Shown piece by piece: positions 51,357 to 61,515 of a DNA stretch of 64,000 nucleotides. The notes under the pieces were generated by a model, which saw only the letters and a list, made by a program, of their open reading frames with translations, did not search any database and had not been told where the DNA came from. Both the position numbers and the translations under genes were made by a program. The stretch's first letter is position 1; each line of letters begins with the position of its first letter. The stretch comes from Vulcanococcus sp. Clear-D1 (GTDB lineage: Bacteria > Cyanobacteriota > Cyanobacteriia > PCC-6307 > Cyanobiaceae): contig NZ_JACVZV010000002.1 in NCBI RefSeq assembly GCF_014654725.1, positions 42,859-106,858 of the forward strand. The letters run 5' to 3'.

Positions 51357-51686
51357 TCAGGCTTCGCCGACGTCGAGTCGGATTTCCTGCAGCAGCAGAT
51401 CGAGCTGACCGAGTGAGTCGTCGAGGGAGATCGGAGCCTGATCGTCGCCATCGATCCCCTGATCCTCTCCCTGCCAGAGCGATTCGATGTCACAGAGGCG
51501 TTGAGCCAAACCCGTGAGCCCATCACGGCTGTACACACGCGCCAGTTCATCGAGAAGCACAGGCATACGAATCGAGCTGGCCCGCAGGGCCCGGCGCAGA
51601 TCAGCCTGCGTACGGCCGCTGTGACGCAACCAGTCCTTCAGGAACGACTGAAGATCATCCAACTGCTCGTCGGTGAGCGTGGCCAT
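51357..51686 (-). CDS. Unknown helical protein
   Basis: The 109-residue protein has a helical N-terminus (LTDEQLDDLQSFLKDWLRHSGRTQADLRRALRASSIRMPVLLDELARVY) that looks like a small DNA-binding helix-turn-helix, and an acidic C-terminus (EDQGIDGDDQAPISLDD). It overlaps the YkvA gene by one base (TGATG or TAATG type). The function is not known. A transcription or partner role is possible. Confidence 0.75.
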   Translation of the reverse strand: MATLTDEQLDDLQSFLKDWLRHSGRTQADLRRALRASSIRMPVLLDELARVYSRDGLTGLAQRLCDIESLWQGEDQGIDGDDQAPISLDDSLGQLDLLLQEIRLDVGEA

Positions 51687-52093
51687 CAGCGCCCCAGGGG
51701 AAACCAGCGATCCAGTTTGCGCTGCGCCCGCAACCGAATCTCGTCATTCATGTGGGTGGTGCAGAGGCCGAGGAGTGCCGTGAGTGCCACCAGATCGTCG
51801 CTGAAGCCTGCCGCCGGAATGAAATCGGGAATCAAATCCATCGGCACCAGCAGGTAGGTGAGGGCAGCCAGCATGGTGAGCCTCACTTGTGGTGGGGTCT
51901 TGGGATCCAGCAGCAGCTCGAGGCATTCGAGGGCGGGGCGGGCCAACGTTCGACCCGCGCGCCGCAGCAATCGCCGCAGCGCGCCCTCATCCACTTCGGT
52001 GCTGCCCAGAACATCGGCATCCACGGTTTCGGTGTAGCCGGTGTTGGCGTAGCTGCCATCGGCGTTCATCCGAGCGGAAGAATCAGCAGCCAA
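51686..52093 (-). CDS. YkvA/DUF1232-family protein
   Basis: The 135-residue protein has the DUF1232 core LLLDPKTPPQVRLTMLAALTYLLVPMDLIPDFIPAAGFSDDLVALTALLGLC, with the PxDLIPD motif and one or two membrane-associated helices. The N-terminal 35 residues are polar and variable. It overlaps the following gene by one base. Role unknown. Confidence 0.9.
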   Translation of the reverse strand: MAADSSARMNADGSYANTGYTETVDADVLGSTEVDEGALRRLLRRAGRTLARPALECLELLLDPKTPPQVRLTMLAALTYLLVPMDLIPDFIPAAGFSDDLVALTALLGLCTTHMNDEIRLRAQRKLDRWFPLGR

Positions 52094-52152
52094 AGCGGAG
52101 CCTCACTCAACCAGTGACTCCATCATGAACTGGAAGGCCAGCGGCTGGCCGA

Positions 52153-53091
52153 TCAGCTACCCACCTCCACCAGACCGGCCTGAATACCGGCCTTGCGCAA
52201 TTTGCGCAGAGCCCGTTGCACCACCTGACGGCAATATTCCCGGCTACAGCCCAGCAGACGAGCCACCTCCGCCAAGGTGCGCCATTCATGGCTGCCATCT
52301 AGACCGAAGCGAAGCATCACCACCGTGCGCTCCTTGGGTGTGAGGTTGGATTGATCCAACAGCTTCCACACCGCTGCATTGCGCTCAGCCAACTCACAGC
52401 GCTCCATCGGCGGTAGATCCTCACTGGGCAGCACATCCACCAGCTCGGTGGGATCCGACTTCGACTTGACCACCCCCTGCAGGCTCACCGTGACGCTACG
52501 CAGCTCGCAGCCCAGAAGGTCCTCCACTTCAGAGAGCGGCAAGTCCATCGCCGCGGACAGCTGCTCTGCCGACGGTTGCATGCCATGGCGCTGCAGTAGC
52601 CGCGCTTTGGCTGCACGCAGACGGGTGAGCTTCTCATTCACATTCACGGGAATGCGAATGGTTCGGCTCTGGGTGGAGAGCGCCCGATTCAGTCCCTGGC
52701 GAATCCACCAGTAGGCATAAGTACTGAAGCGGTGCCCACGGGTGGGGTCATATTTCTCCACCGCTCGGGTCAACCCGAGGGTGCCCTCCTGGATCAGATC
52801 GAGCAGATCAAGCCCCTTGCCCTGGTAACGCTTGGCGAGGTTCACCACCAGACGCAGATTGGCGGTGATCATCTGATCCTTAGCTCGCTCCCCCACGCGC
52901 AGGGTGCGTTTCTCGATGTCGTTGTAGGCGCAGGCTTCACCCACACCGCCGGCACTGCTGCAGCGATCATGCAGCGCCACCATGGCTTGCACCTTGCGAC
53001 CCAGCATCAACTCCTGCTCAGGAGTGAGTAGCTGATGGCGGCCGATTTCGCCCAGAAAGGCACTCAGAGAGCTGGCCATGCAGGAGTCCAT
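52153..53091 (-). CDS. Group 2 sigma-70 factor
   Basis: The 312-residue sigma factor has region 1.2 (LSAFLGEIGRHQLLTPEQELMLGRKV), region 2 (ANLRLVVNLAKRYQGKGLDLLDLIQEGTLGLTRAVEKYDPTRGHRFSTYAYWWIRQGLNRAL), region 3 and region 4 (LTPKERTVVMLRFGLDG, TLAEVARLLGCSREYCRQVVQRALRKLR). There is no long region 1.1, so it is a group 2 member (SigB/C/D/E-like). These act in stress and carbon or nitrogen changes. An alternative start is ATG 53079. Confidence 0.94.
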   Translation of the reverse strand: MDSCMASSLSAFLGEIGRHQLLTPEQELMLGRKVQAMVALHDRCSSAGGVGEACAYNDIEKRTLRVGERAKDQMITANLRLVVNLAKRYQGKGLDLLDLIQEGTLGLTRAVEKYDPTRGHRFSTYAYWWIRQGLNRALSTQSRTIRIPVNVNEKLTRLRAAKARLLQRHGMQPSAEQLSAAMDLPLSEVEDLLGCELRSVTVSLQGVVKSKSDPTELVDVLPSEDLPPMERCELAERNAAVWKLLDQSNLTPKERTVVMLRFGLDGSHEWRTLAEVARLLGCSREYCRQVVQRALRKLRKAGIQAGLVEVGS

Positions 53092-53332
53092 CCACTGAAT
53101 TGAACCTAGAAGCTTTTTCGCTCAACGAGGAAAGCAACCAAAAGGCTTCCAGGTTTCAACTTTGCTTCCCAATTGTTCACCCTGGCGCGATACAGATCCA
53201 CATCAGAACTGGAAGCTTTCCGGTGCAAAAAACGCATCTCCCAACACGCACGGTCACCATGGGCGCCACGCAGGACACCCCCTGCCAGCGGAGAAGCCCG
53301 CTACGGTCGTGCCTTCGTGCCTGCCCTGCGCC

Positions 53333-53845
53333 ATGCCCGCTTTCGCGGCCCTGCTCGCCGACCTTCCCAGCGATGTGCTGCCTCGAGCCGGGGTGGCCTA
53401 TGTCCACTACCTGAGCTTCATGCTCTGCTTTGGGGCCCTGGTGCTGGAGCGGCGTTTGATCCGCCCCAATCCGAGCAAGCAAGACGCCACCTTGATGGTG
53501 ATCACCGATGTGGTGTACGGCATGGCGGCCCTTGCCCTGCTGGTGAGCGGCATCCTGCGCGTGATGTATTTCGGCCAGGGCGGCAGCTTTTACACCGAAA
53601 ACCCGCTGTTCTGGTGGAAGGTGGGGCTCTACCTGAGTGTGGGCGGTCTGTCGCTGTATCCCACGATCACCTACATCCTCTGGGCGATTCCTCTGCGCAA
53701 AGGTGAGCTGCCCCAGGTGAGTGAAGCCCTGGCCAAGCGACTGGCCTGGATCCTCAACATTGAGCTCGCAGGCTTTGCCTTGATCCCCCTGCTGGCCACC
53801 TTGATGGCCCGGGGCGTGGGCTTACCCGGCACCCTGGGCGCCTGA
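53333..53845 (+). CDS. DUF2214-family membrane protein
   Basis: The 170-residue protein has four helices (AGVAYVHYLSFMLCFGALVLERRL, VVYGMAALALLVSGILRVMYF, FWWKVGLYLSVGGLSLYPTITYILW, LNIELAGFALIPLLATLMARG), matching DUF2214. ATG 53333 was chosen, since upstream bases are not protein-like. The 241 bases between it and the sigma gene form a divergent promoter region. Function unknown. Confidence 0.85.
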   Translation: MPAFAALLADLPSDVLPRAGVAYVHYLSFMLCFGALVLERRLIRPNPSKQDATLMVITDVVYGMAALALLVSGILRVMYFGQGGSFYTENPLFWWKVGLYLSVGGLSLYPTITYILWAIPLRKGELPQVSEALAKRLAWILNIELAGFALIPLLATLMARGVGLPGTLGA

Positions 53846-53859
53846 TTGGCGGTTGCGTT

Positions 53860-54537
53860 GTGGAGTTACCGCCTTCGGCGCCAGTCTCCTGCGGGGTAGC
53901 CACGGAGATCCGCCCTTGGACAGCACCGCAAGCAAGCACCCTGTCGGCCTCCTCCACGGCGCACGCCTCCGATCCCCAATCCACGGCGGGGCCAACGAGC
54001 GATTACCGCCATCAACTCCAACCCACACCTGCCGGCTGGCCGATCCGCTCCCACTGGTGCGTATGGGTTGAACCGGTGCGTGACAGCGGGGCAACGGGCA
54101 TCTGGGAGCAGCGCTGGCACCAGGCCGTTATGGCTGCGCTGGCCACCTGGAAACGGCATCTACCGATCACGCTGGTGGAGCAACCAGAGCGCGCTCAGGT
54201 GCTGGTGGAACGCCGGCGGCCGCCGCGGCTGAACAACCGCGCCAGCCATGGCCGTGCCGTGCTGCAGCTGCTGGAGGTGCGGCGCCAGCAAACCTGGCAG
54301 CTCGAGCCGCGGGTGACCGTGCTGATCAGCCCGGGCCAGGCCCAGCCAGCGATCCAGGCCACGGCGTTGCATGAACTGGGCCATGCCTTCGGGCTCTGGG
54401 GCCACAGCGATCAACCCGGCGACGCGATGGCCGTCAAACCAGGCCCCACACCCATCCTCGAACTGAGTGAGCGCGACCAGCGCACCCTGCGCTGGCTGCA
54501 GCAGCAGGCCGGGCTGAGCCCATCCACCACACCATGA
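53860..54537 (+). CDS. Matrixin-like zinc metalloprotease
   Basis: The zinc site is [13 protein letters not shown], the full HExxHxxGxxH motif, followed by the Met-turn DAMAV. This fits the M10 metzincin fold of about 150 residues ([35 protein letters not shown]). The N-terminus is Ser/Ala/Pro-rich and shows no signal peptide, so the GTG start at 53860 is uncertain. Its end overlaps the RND pump by 4 bases (ATGA). Confidence 0.8.
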   Translation: MELPPSAPVSCGVATEIRPWTAPQASTLSASSTAHASDPQSTAGPTSDYRHQLQPTPAGWPIRSHWCVWVEPVRDSGATGIWEQRWHQAVMAALATWKRHLPITLVEQPERAQVLVERRRPPRLNNRASHGRAVLQLLEVRRQQTWQLEPRVTVLISPGQAQPAIQATALHELGHAFGLWGHSDQPGDAMAVKPGPTPILELSERDQRTLRWLQQQAGLSPSTTP

Positions 54538-57500
54538 GCCCACCCAAACGCACGATCTCGGATCTGTTTCTCCGGCGGCCGGTGCTGAGCCTGGTGCTCA
54601 CCGCCCTGCTGCTGCTGATGGGGGCCCTGAACCTGCTGCAGCTGCAGGTGGAGAACCTGCCGCCGATCGCACCGGGGCGCGTGAGCGTGAGCAGCACCTA
54701 CCCCGGCGGCAGCCCGGAGGTGGTGGAGCAGGGGGTGACCGCGCTGCTGGAGCGGCAACTCAACGGCCTGGAGCGGCTCGACACCATCCGCTCCACCAGC
54801 ACTTCGGGCAGCAGCAGCATCAACCTCAGCTTCCGCGGCGGGGCCCCTGAGCTCAATCAGGTGAACGCCCAAAACGAGGTGAGCCAGGTGCTGCGCCAGC
54901 TGCCGGCGCAGGTGGCGCGCTTGGGGGTGCAAGTGCGCCGCAGCTCCGACGACCTGCTGATGGTGCTCAGCTTCAGTGCTGAAAACGGCCGCTACAGCGA
55001 TCTGTTCCTGAGCGGCTGGGTAAACCAGGTGGTGAAGGAGCGCCTGCAGCGCGTCGATGGTGTGGGCAACGTGACGCTCTTCGGCGGCAGTCCCCTGGCC
55101 TTCCGCCTCTGGCTCAACCCGGCGGCTTTGCTGGAGCGGCAGCTCACCATCAGCGATGTGCGCCAGGCACTGGAAGCACAGAACGTGCTGGCCGCCCTCG
55201 GCCAGGTGGGTGAGGAACCCGTTCCACCAGGCCAGGCCACCTCGCTGCCGCTGCAGATGGAAGGCCGGTTGCGCAGCCCTAAAGAACTCCAACAGCTGGT
55301 GGTGGGCCGCGGCCCCGAGGGCGGTGTGGTGCTGCTGCGCGATATCGGCCGCGTCAGCCTGGGCAGCGAGAGCTACGGCAACGTGGCCACCAACCTCAAG
55401 GGTGATCCCACCGTGGCCCTGGGGGTGTTCCAGCGCGATGGCAGCAACGCCCTGAAGGTGAGTGAAGCGGTGGAGCGGGCCTTGGCGGAGCTGGAACCCC
55501 GCTTCCCGCCAGGGGTGGATCTGCAGCTGATCGTGAATGAAGCCGACACCGTGCGCCAGAGCATTGGCGAAGCGGCGGGCAGCCTGCGCGATGCGGTGCT
55601 GCTGGTGTTCTTGGCTCTTTTGCTGGGGCTGGGCAACAGCCGCCTGGCCCTAATCAGCGCCCTGGCGGTGCCCGTGTCGCTGCTGGGTTCGATCACCCTG
55701 ATCCATCTCAGTGGCACCTCGATCAACACCCTCAGCCTGTTCGGCATGGTGCTGGCCTCGGGCCTGGTGGTGGACGACGCCATCGTGGTGAGCGAAGACA
55801 TCGGCCGCCGGCTGGAGCAGGGGGCCTCACCGCTGACGGCGGCCCGAGAGGCGATGGCGGAACTGGGCGGGGCCGTGGTGGCCACCTCACTAGTGCTGCT
55901 GGTGGTGTTCATCCCGGTCTTGGGCATGCAGGGCAGCGTGGGCCGGCTCTACGCCCCGATTGCCATCACCATCGGCGCCACGATTGTGGTGTCCACCTTC
56001 AATGCGATCAGCTTCACACCGGTGGCAGCAAGTCGCATCCTGCATGCGGAGCAGCGCGAACCGGCCTGGCTGTTGCGCTGGATTGATCCTCCGCGCCGCT
56101 GGCTGGAATCTCTGGAGGAGCCCTATGGCCGCTGGCTCGATCGGAGCCTGCAGCACCGGGGCCGCCTGCTGACCGCCCTGGCCCTTGGCCTGCTACTCAC
56201 CGGCGTGGGCCTCAGCCTGCGGCCCAGCGCCTTTATCCCCCAGGAGGACAACGGCCAACTGCGCGGGGTGGTGGTTCTGCCCGAGGGCTCCGCGCTGCAG
56301 CGCACCCAGGTGGTGATGGAGCAGGTGCGCAGCACCCTGGCGGCGGAGCCGGCGCTGCGCAGCGCCAACTTCTATGCCGGCCGCTCCTTCGGCGACAGCA
56401 GCGCCAACAAAGGCATTTTCTTCGTGCGGCTGCAGCCGATCGGCGAGCGCGGCGATGGCCAACCCTCCACCGCCGCCGTGGCCCAACGGCTCAACCGTCA
56501 GCTGATGCAGCGCGTGCAGGGTGCGCTGGTGATGCTGAGCGAAGCCCCCACCGTGCGTGGCTTCAGCAGCGAAGGGGGGCTGGAGCTGGAGCTGCTCGAC
56601 ACCAGCAATGGCCAGCTCAGCATTCAGCAGTTCGCCCAGCAAGCCCAACGCTTCATTCAGGCGGCCAATGTCAGCGGACGCTTCACCCGGGTCTCCACCC
56701 GTTTCAATGCCGACTCGCCGGTGTTGCGGCTCGAACCGGATCGCCTGCAGCTGGCCTCGTTGGGCGTGGATCTCGATGAGCTGGTGGCAACCCTTCAGGC
56801 CAGCTTCGGCAGCACCTATGTGAACGACAGCTTTGAAGGCGATCAGGTGCGGCGGGTGATCGTGCAGCTGGAGGGTCAGGGGCGCCGCGACGTGAACGAT
56901 GTGCTCGCCCTGCAGGTGCGCAACCGCAACGGCCAGCTCATCCCTATCGGCCAGGTGGTGCAGGTGGTGCCCTCCACCGGGCCGAGCGTGATCAACCACA
57001 GCCGCCTGGTGCGCTCGATCACGATTCAGGCCCTGCCTGCTCCAGGCGTGAGCACCGGCCAGGCCATGGCCACGCTCGAGCAGATCCAGCGCCAGCAAGG
57101 CAGCAGCAATGTGGAGCTGGAGTGGGCAGGATTGGCCCGCGAGGAGCGTCAGGCCGGCGGCGGCAGCATCCGGGCCTTTGCCCTGGCGGTGCTGGTGATG
57201 GGCTTGTTGTTGGGCGCCCTCTACGACAACCTGCTCGACCCGCTGATCATCCTGATCACAGTGCCGCTGGCGCTGTTGGGCGCGGTTGTGGGCCTGATCC
57301 TGCGCGGCCTACCGCTGGATGTGTACGGCCAGATGGGGCTGCTGGTGCTGGTGGCCCTCGCCGCGAAGAACGGCATCCTGATCGTGGAATTTGCGAACCA
57401 ACGGCTGCGGGAAGGGCTGGCACTGGATGCCGCCATTCGCGAGGCGTCGACCAGCCGTCTGCGGCCGATCCTGCTCACCGCCATCTCCTCCCTGGCGGGC

Positions 57501-57689
57501 TTCCTGCCGCTGCTGCTGGCCAGTGGTGCCAGCGCCAGCAGCCGCATCAGCATCGGCACCGTGGTGTTCTCCGGACTGCTGGTCGCCACGGTGTTGAGCC
57601 TTTTTGTGGTTCCCGGGGTCTACCGCCTGATCAAGGGGTGGGAGCTGGCAAGGCCCAAGCGCCGCCTGCATGGAGGGCAGCATGGCTGA
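54534..57689 (+). CDS. RND efflux pump inner-membrane protein (HAE1/AcrB-like)
   Basis: The 1051-residue pump has twelve helices and two large periplasmic loops. It starts [52 protein letters not shown]. The proton relay Asp pair is in [16 protein letters not shown] (helix 4). The HAE1 type exports drugs and other hydrophobic compounds. Start ATG overlaps the protease. The adaptor overlaps it by 20 bases. No outer-membrane partner is in the window. Confidence 0.94.
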   Translation: MSPPKRTISDLFLRRPVLSLVLTALLLLMGALNLLQLQVENLPPIAPGRVSVSSTYPGGSPEVVEQGVTALLERQLNGLERLDTIRSTSTSGSSSINLSFRGGAPELNQVNAQNEVSQVLRQLPAQVARLGVQVRRSSDDLLMVLSFSAENGRYSDLFLSGWVNQVVKERLQRVDGVGNVTLFGGSPLAFRLWLNPAALLERQLTISDVRQALEAQNVLAALGQVGEEPVPPGQATSLPLQMEGRLRSPKELQQLVVGRGPEGGVVLLRDIGRVSLGSESYGNVATNLKGDPTVALGVFQRDGSNALKVSEAVERALAELEPRFPPGVDLQLIVNEADTVRQSIGEAAGSLRDAVLLVFLALLLGLGNSRLALISALAVPVSLLGSITLIHLSGTSINTLSLFGMVLASGLVVDDAIVVSEDIGRRLEQGASPLTAAREAMAELGGAVVATSLVLLVVFIPVLGMQGSVGRLYAPIAITIGATIVVSTFNAISFTPVAASRILHAEQREPAWLLRWIDPPRRWLESLEEPYGRWLDRSLQHRGRLLTALALGLLLTGVGLSLRPSAFIPQEDNGQLRGVVVLPEGSALQRTQVVMEQVRSTLAAEPALRSANFYAGRSFGDSSANKGIFFVRLQPIGERGDGQPSTAAVAQRLNRQLMQRVQGALVMLSEAPTVRGFSSEGGLELELLDTSNGQLSIQQFAQQAQRFIQAANVSGRFTRVSTRFNADSPVLRLEPDRLQLASLGVDLDELVATLQASFGSTYVNDSFEGDQVRRVIVQLEGQGRRDVNDVLALQVRNRNGQLIPIGQVVQVVPSTGPSVINHSRLVRSITIQALPAPGVSTGQAMATLEQIQRQQGSSNVELEWAGLAREERQAGGGSIRAFALAVLVMGLLLGALYDNLLDPLIILITVPLALLGAVVGLILRGLPLDVYGQMGLLVLVALAAKNGILIVEFANQRLREGLALDAAIREASTSRLRPILLTAISSLAGFLPLLLASGASASSRISIGTVVFSGLLVATVLSLFVVPGVYRLIKGWELARPKRRLHGGQHG

Positions 57690-58791
57690 ACCCTTGAGCC
57701 TCGAGATGCCGAGCGGCCTAAAGCTCGCCATGCCTGCAATCGTGCTGGCCAGCCTGGTGGCGGGTTGCAACCAGCCAGGAGCCAGGCCTCCGATGACGGT
57801 GCAAGCGGATCGCCCGCGCCAGGAAGCCTTCGTGCGCAGTCTCGACACGGTGAGCACCCTCGAGGCCACCAAGGAGATCGAGCTGGCCTCCCAGGCCGGC
57901 GGGCGGGTCCAGCAGGTGCTCGTTCAAGGCGGCGACAGCGTGAGTGCCGGGCAGATGCTGGTGGTACTGGATCAGACCCAGCTCAGAGCTGATGTAGCCG
58001 CCCTGCGGGCCACCGCCGAAACCGATGCCATCGCTTATCAGCGCTACGCAGGGCTGGTGAGCCAGGGGGCCGCCACCGCGCTGCAACGCGATGAGGTGCG
58101 TGCCAAGGCAATCGGCTCCCAGCAGGCCCTGCGGGCCAAGCAAGCCGATCTGGCCTACAAGGACGTTCGCGCTCCCATCAGCGGGGTGATGGGCGATGTG
58201 ACGATCAAGCCCGGCGATGTGGTGCAGGCCGGCACCCCCTTCAGCCGCATCATCCGCAACGACCAGTTGCAGGCCCGCATCGACATTCCGGCCAACCAGG
58301 CCAATGCCGTAGCCAAGGGCCAGCGGGTGCAGCTGCTCGATGGCATCAACCCCCGGCCCCTGGCGGAAGGGCGGATCAACCTGATCGATCCGGGCGTGAA
58401 CAACGCCAGCCAGACCCTGCTCGCCAAGGCGACCATCGCCAACCCCCGAGGACTGCTGCGCAATGGCCAACGCCTGCGCACCCGCGTGATCCTCGGGGCC
58501 GAACGCCAATGGGCCGTGCCCTTTGCGGCGGTGACCCGCAGCTTCGGTCAGAACTTCGTGTTCGTGGTGGGCACCCTTCAGGATCTGGAACGGGATCCAG
58601 GCAAGGCCGATCTCGTTGACTTACGCCGCCTGCCGAAAGGAACCCTGCTAGCCCTCCAGAAACCGGTGACGCTCGGCCCGCTGCAAGGAGACCTTTACCC
58701 GGTTCTCTCCGGCCTCAACGCCAACGACCGTGTGATCCTCAGCGGCAGCATGGGCCTGCGCCATGGCAGCCCTGTGCGGCTTAAACCCTGA
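57670..58791 (+). CDS. RND periplasmic adaptor (membrane-fusion) lipoprotein
   Basis: The 373-residue adaptor has a lipoprotein signal ([14 protein letters not shown], lipobox VAGC). Next come the lipoyl half motifs [33 protein letters not shown] and [27 protein letters not shown], with a helical hairpin between, and the beta-barrel and proximal domains after. ATG 57682 is a possible start. It links the RND pump to an outer-membrane channel. Confidence 0.93.
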   Translation: MEGSMAEPLSLEMPSGLKLAMPAIVLASLVAGCNQPGARPPMTVQADRPRQEAFVRSLDTVSTLEATKEIELASQAGGRVQQVLVQGGDSVSAGQMLVVLDQTQLRADVAALRATAETDAIAYQRYAGLVSQGAATALQRDEVRAKAIGSQQALRAKQADLAYKDVRAPISGVMGDVTIKPGDVVQAGTPFSRIIRNDQLQARIDIPANQANAVAKGQRVQLLDGINPRPLAEGRINLIDPGVNNASQTLLAKATIANPRGLLRNGQRLRTRVILGAERQWAVPFAAVTRSFGQNFVFVVGTLQDLERDPGKADLVDLRRLPKGTLLALQKPVTLGPLQGDLYPVLSGLNANDRVILSGSMGLRHGSPVRLKP

Positions 58792-58800
58792 GGCGGCTGC

Positions 58801-59496
58801 TCACTCGCGCCTCGGGGCACCGCGCCGCTGGGCCAGCACCAGCTGCACCTCGCGCCAGCTCACACCGTGGTGAGCCAGGGCCACCTGCAGGTGAAAGACG
58901 ATGTCGGCCGCTTCGCCGGCAATCTCAGCGGCGTTGTTGTCCTTGCATGCCATCACGAATTCGGCGCTCTCCTCGCCGATCTTTTTGAGGATGCGGTTGT
59001 CACCTCCCTCCAGCAGCTTGTTGGTGTAACTGCCGAGCTCGGGATGGTCGCGGCGGCCCTCGATCACCCGCATCAGCTCCGTGCAGACATCCGCCGGTGG
59101 CGGGACAGCGGCGGCACCACCAGCGCTGGGGATTGGGCCGTCGTCGTAGAAGCAACTACGGGCGCCGGTGTGGCAGGCCACATCACCGCTCTGCTCAATC
59201 GTGAGCAGGAGCACGTCGGCATCGCAGTCGTAGCGCAGGCCCCTCAGGCACTGGGTGTGGCCGCTGGTGGCGCCCTTATGCCAGAGCTCCTGGCGTGAGC
59301 GACTCCAGTAGTGCACCTCACCGGTGGCAAGGGTGCGCTCGATCGCCTCGCGGTTCATCCAGGCCACCATCAGCACGGCGCCATCGAGCCAGTCCTGCGC
59401 CACCGCGGGGATCAGCCCGGCTTCGTTAAACCGAAGCGAGCCGATCAAGGCGGGATCCGGGAGCTGAAATGATGCCTGCAAGGGCTGCCGATCCAT
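58801..59496 (-). CDS. hisIE: HisIE bifunctional histidine synthesis enzyme
   Basis: The 231-residue fusion has an N-terminal cyclohydrolase (VLMVAWMNREAIERTLATGEVHYWSRSRQELWHKGATSGH, RYDCDADVLLL, CHTGARSCFYD) and a C-terminal pyrophosphohydrolase (SYTNKLLEGGDNRILKKIGEESAEFVMACKDNN). ATG 59496 gives the normal N-terminus. It does steps 2 and 3 of histidine synthesis. It is divergent from the QueD-like gene by 49 bases. Confidence 0.95.
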   Translation of the reverse strand: MDRQPLQASFQLPDPALIGSLRFNEAGLIPAVAQDWLDGAVLMVAWMNREAIERTLATGEVHYWSRSRQELWHKGATSGHTQCLRGLRYDCDADVLLLTIEQSGDVACHTGARSCFYDDGPIPSAGGAAAVPPPADVCTELMRVIEGRRDHPELGSYTNKLLEGGDNRILKKIGEESAEFVMACKDNNAAEIAGEAADIVFHLQVALAHHGVSWREVQLVLAQRRGAPRRE

Positions 59497-59545
59497 CTCC
59501 ACTGATCCTCCCGCAACACCGACCAACTCCGAATCAGGCCCGGGA

Positions 59546-60013
59546 ATGAGCGCCGCCTTCACCTGCACGAAGACCTTCAGCGGCTATCCCTGCTGCCATC
59601 GCCAGTGGCGCCACCCAGGCCACTGCCGCTTCGTGCACGGCTACAGCCGCAGCTTCACCCTCTGGTTCCGGGCCAGGGAGCTGGATGTGCATGGGTTCGT
59701 GGTGGATTTCTCCAGCCTGGGGGCCCTGCAGCAGCGCCTGGCCGACCAGTTCGATCACACCTTTTTGGTGAATGCCGACGACCCTCTGCTGGAGCAGTGG
59801 CAGGCCCTGCATGAGCAAGGCGCGCTCGACCTGCGGGTGATGGACAACGTGGGGATGGAAGCCAGCGCCGAGCTGGTGTGGGGCTGGGCCAACCAACTGT
59901 TGAAAGAGCGGGAGGGTGGCCGCAGCTGCTGCTGGAAGGTGGAAGCGCGCGAAAACGAGAAAAACGCCGCCTGCTACGAAGCAGTGCCGGAGTGGTTCAA
60001 GGGGCTGGGTTAA
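59546..60013 (+). CDS. 6-pyruvoyl tetrahydropterin synthase/QueD-family protein
   Basis: The 155-residue protein has the zinc ligands in PCCHRQWRHPGHCRFVHGYSRSFTLWF, a modified form of the QueD site, and the DFSSLGALQQRLADQFDHTFL segment with the conserved Asp-His. C-terminal WKVEARENEKNAACYE holds the conserved Glu. It may make the 7-deazaguanine precursor or a pterin. It overlaps the HMA gene by 17 bases at their 3' ends. Confidence 0.85.
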   Translation: MSAAFTCTKTFSGYPCCHRQWRHPGHCRFVHGYSRSFTLWFRARELDVHGFVVDFSSLGALQQRLADQFDHTFLVNADDPLLEQWQALHEQGALDLRVMDNVGMEASAELVWGWANQLLKEREGGRSCCWKVEARENEKNAACYEAVPEWFKGLG

Positions 60014-60323
60014 TCGTGCGGATCTCGCGCACATCAAAACCAGAATCGCGAATCGCTTTACGGATCTGCTGATCATCAACAACCGCTCCTGGTTTCACAC
60101 TGATCGTGACCCGGTGCTGCTTGAGATCCACCGACACTGCCTGAGTGAGAGACAGGCGCCGTAGGTTCCGCTCAATGCCCTGCGCGCAGAACGAGCACAC
60201 CATCCCATTCACGGTGACTTCGACGCGGGCACCCTCCGCTGCCGACCAGGCCGGTGCCATGAACGAGGCCGACGTGACAAAGACCAGCGAAATCAAGGCA
60301 CGACGCAGATGAGCAGCGAGCAT
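59997..60323 (-). CDS. Secreted heavy-metal-associated (HMA) domain protein
   Basis: The 108-residue protein has a signal peptide (HLRRALISLVFVTSASFMAPAWS) and one HMA domain with the metal site MVCSFC (Cys43, Cys46), here in GMVCSFCAQGIERNLRRLS. It resembles MerP, the periplasmic mercury-binding protein, with the GMTC loop changed to GMVC. It is divergent from the MerT-like gene, start codons 73 bases apart. Confidence 0.88.
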   Translation of the reverse strand: MLAAHLRRALISLVFVTSASFMAPAWSAAEGARVEVTVNGMVCSFCAQGIERNLRRLSLTQAVSVDLKQHRVTISVKPGAVVDDQQIRKAIRDSGFDVREIRTINPAP

Positions 60324-60396
60324 GACTGTGATTCGGGCGACGCCTTCCCTGCATAGCATCGCTTTGCGTCATCCTTCGCCTCCCTTCCGCTCACCG

Positions 60397-60774
60397 GTGC
60401 TGTCAGCCCCACGTCGTCTTGCTGCTTTAGCCCTGGTGCTCTGCTCCAGCACGCTGGTGTGCTGCGCCCTGCCGGCGTTTCTCGTGCTGATTGGTGCCGG
60501 TTCAGTGCTGGCAACTGCGTTGAGCTGGTGGCCAGGATTAGCCGTTCTCTCCGAACAGAAAACAGTTGTCTTTGGCCTGGCGGCGGCGGCCTTGCTGGTC
60601 GCCGGTGTGGGGCTGTGGCGAAGCGCTCGCCTGCCATGCCCGCTGGATCTGCAAGCAGCACAACGCTGCCGCCAACGGCGTCGCCAGGCCCAGGCCCTAT
60701 ACGCCCTCTCATGCAGCCTGTTCGCGCTCGGTAGCTTCGCCGCGTTTGTACTCCCGCTGCTGGCTTGGCGATGA
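60397..60774 (+). CDS. MerT-like membrane protein
   Basis: The 125-residue protein has three helices. The first, LAALALVLCSSTLVCCALPAFLVLIGAGSVL, has a vicinal Cys pair (VCC) at the place used by MerT. The others are VVFGLAAAALLVAGVGLW and ALYALSCSLFALGSFAAFVLPLL. A Cys in RSARLPCPLDL lies in the loop. The start is uncertain: GTG 60397 is preferred; ATG 60322 overlaps the divergent HMA start. It overlaps the His-rich gene by 4 bases (ATGA). Confidence 0.7.
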   Translation: MLSAPRRLAALALVLCSSTLVCCALPAFLVLIGAGSVLATALSWWPGLAVLSEQKTVVFGLAAAALLVAGVGLWRSARLPCPLDLQAAQRCRQRRRQAQALYALSCSLFALGSFAAFVLPLLAWR

Positions 60775-61499
60775 AAGCCTCCGCAGCAGCTGCTGCCCTC
60801 GCCTGCCAACTGGCCGTTCCTCTGATCGCGGCCGACTCCAGCCAAGCGTTGCCGATGAGCTTCGAAGGCAGCACCACCATTGGGGTGGAGCTTGATCACA
60901 TCTGGTCAAGCGCCTGGTTCAGCCATGCCGTGCAACGCCAACTGGGTGTAGGGATCTCAGCCCAGCTGATTCCAGGGTCCGGTGACCATGGAGAGAGCCA
61001 GCACACCCATGGAAGCAGCCATCAAAACCATGGCACTAGCGAGCTCAACTCCACGGAAAGCTTCCTGCTGCTTGACAGCACCCATCTACTGAAGCGCTGG
61101 AATATGAATCGCGCCCAAAGCAATCTGTGGCTGTTTGCAGGCGTTGGCACTTACCAGAGCTGGAACAATTCGCGCGTCAACGCAACGCGAATTGCGGCAC
61201 GCCCCGGCCTGCAGTTCGACATTGAAAACACACGACTCCGCTTTGAAGCCAAAGGGCAACTCTTTCTGGCTCAGGGTGTCGAACGCCCAATGCTCAGTGC
61301 CACCACCGGCGTCGGGCTGACGCCACCGCGCTATCAGGGAGTGCAACCCTGGCTGGAACTGCAGGTTCGCGCAATGCCTGGCGTGATTGACGAGGTGGAG
61401 ATCATGCCCAAACTGAGGCTGCTCCACCGCAAGGTTGTGATCGATGCGGGATACAGCAGCCTGGGATCTCTGACAGGAAGCGTGACAACCACCTTCTGA
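60771..61499 (+). CDS. Secreted His-rich, beta-rich protein
   Basis: The 242-residue protein has a signal peptide (ASAAAAALACQLAVPLIAADSSQA) and a beta-strand pattern through the rest (LRFEAKGQLFLAQG, GVQPWLELQVRAMPGV, KVVIDAGYSSLGSLTGSVTTTF). It ends in Phe, as outer-membrane barrels do. A loop of GDHGESQHTHGSSHQNHG (residues 71-88) has five His and probably binds metal. No close family is known to me. Its start overlaps the MerT-like gene. Confidence 0.75.
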   Translation: MKASAAAAALACQLAVPLIAADSSQALPMSFEGSTTIGVELDHIWSSAWFSHAVQRQLGVGISAQLIPGSGDHGESQHTHGSSHQNHGTSELNSTESFLLLDSTHLLKRWNMNRAQSNLWLFAGVGTYQSWNNSRVNATRIAARPGLQFDIENTRLRFEAKGQLFLAQGVERPMLSATTGVGLTPPRYQGVQPWLELQVRAMPGVIDEVEIMPKLRLLHRKVVIDAGYSSLGSLTGSVTTTF

Positions 61500-61515
61500 A
61501 TACGGTCAAGCCATA

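Noticed and set aside
54411..55292. A 293-codon minus-strand frame opposite the RND pump
   Set aside because: Composition is His/Gln/Ala-rich shadow of a GC-rich gene; the RND frame is certain.
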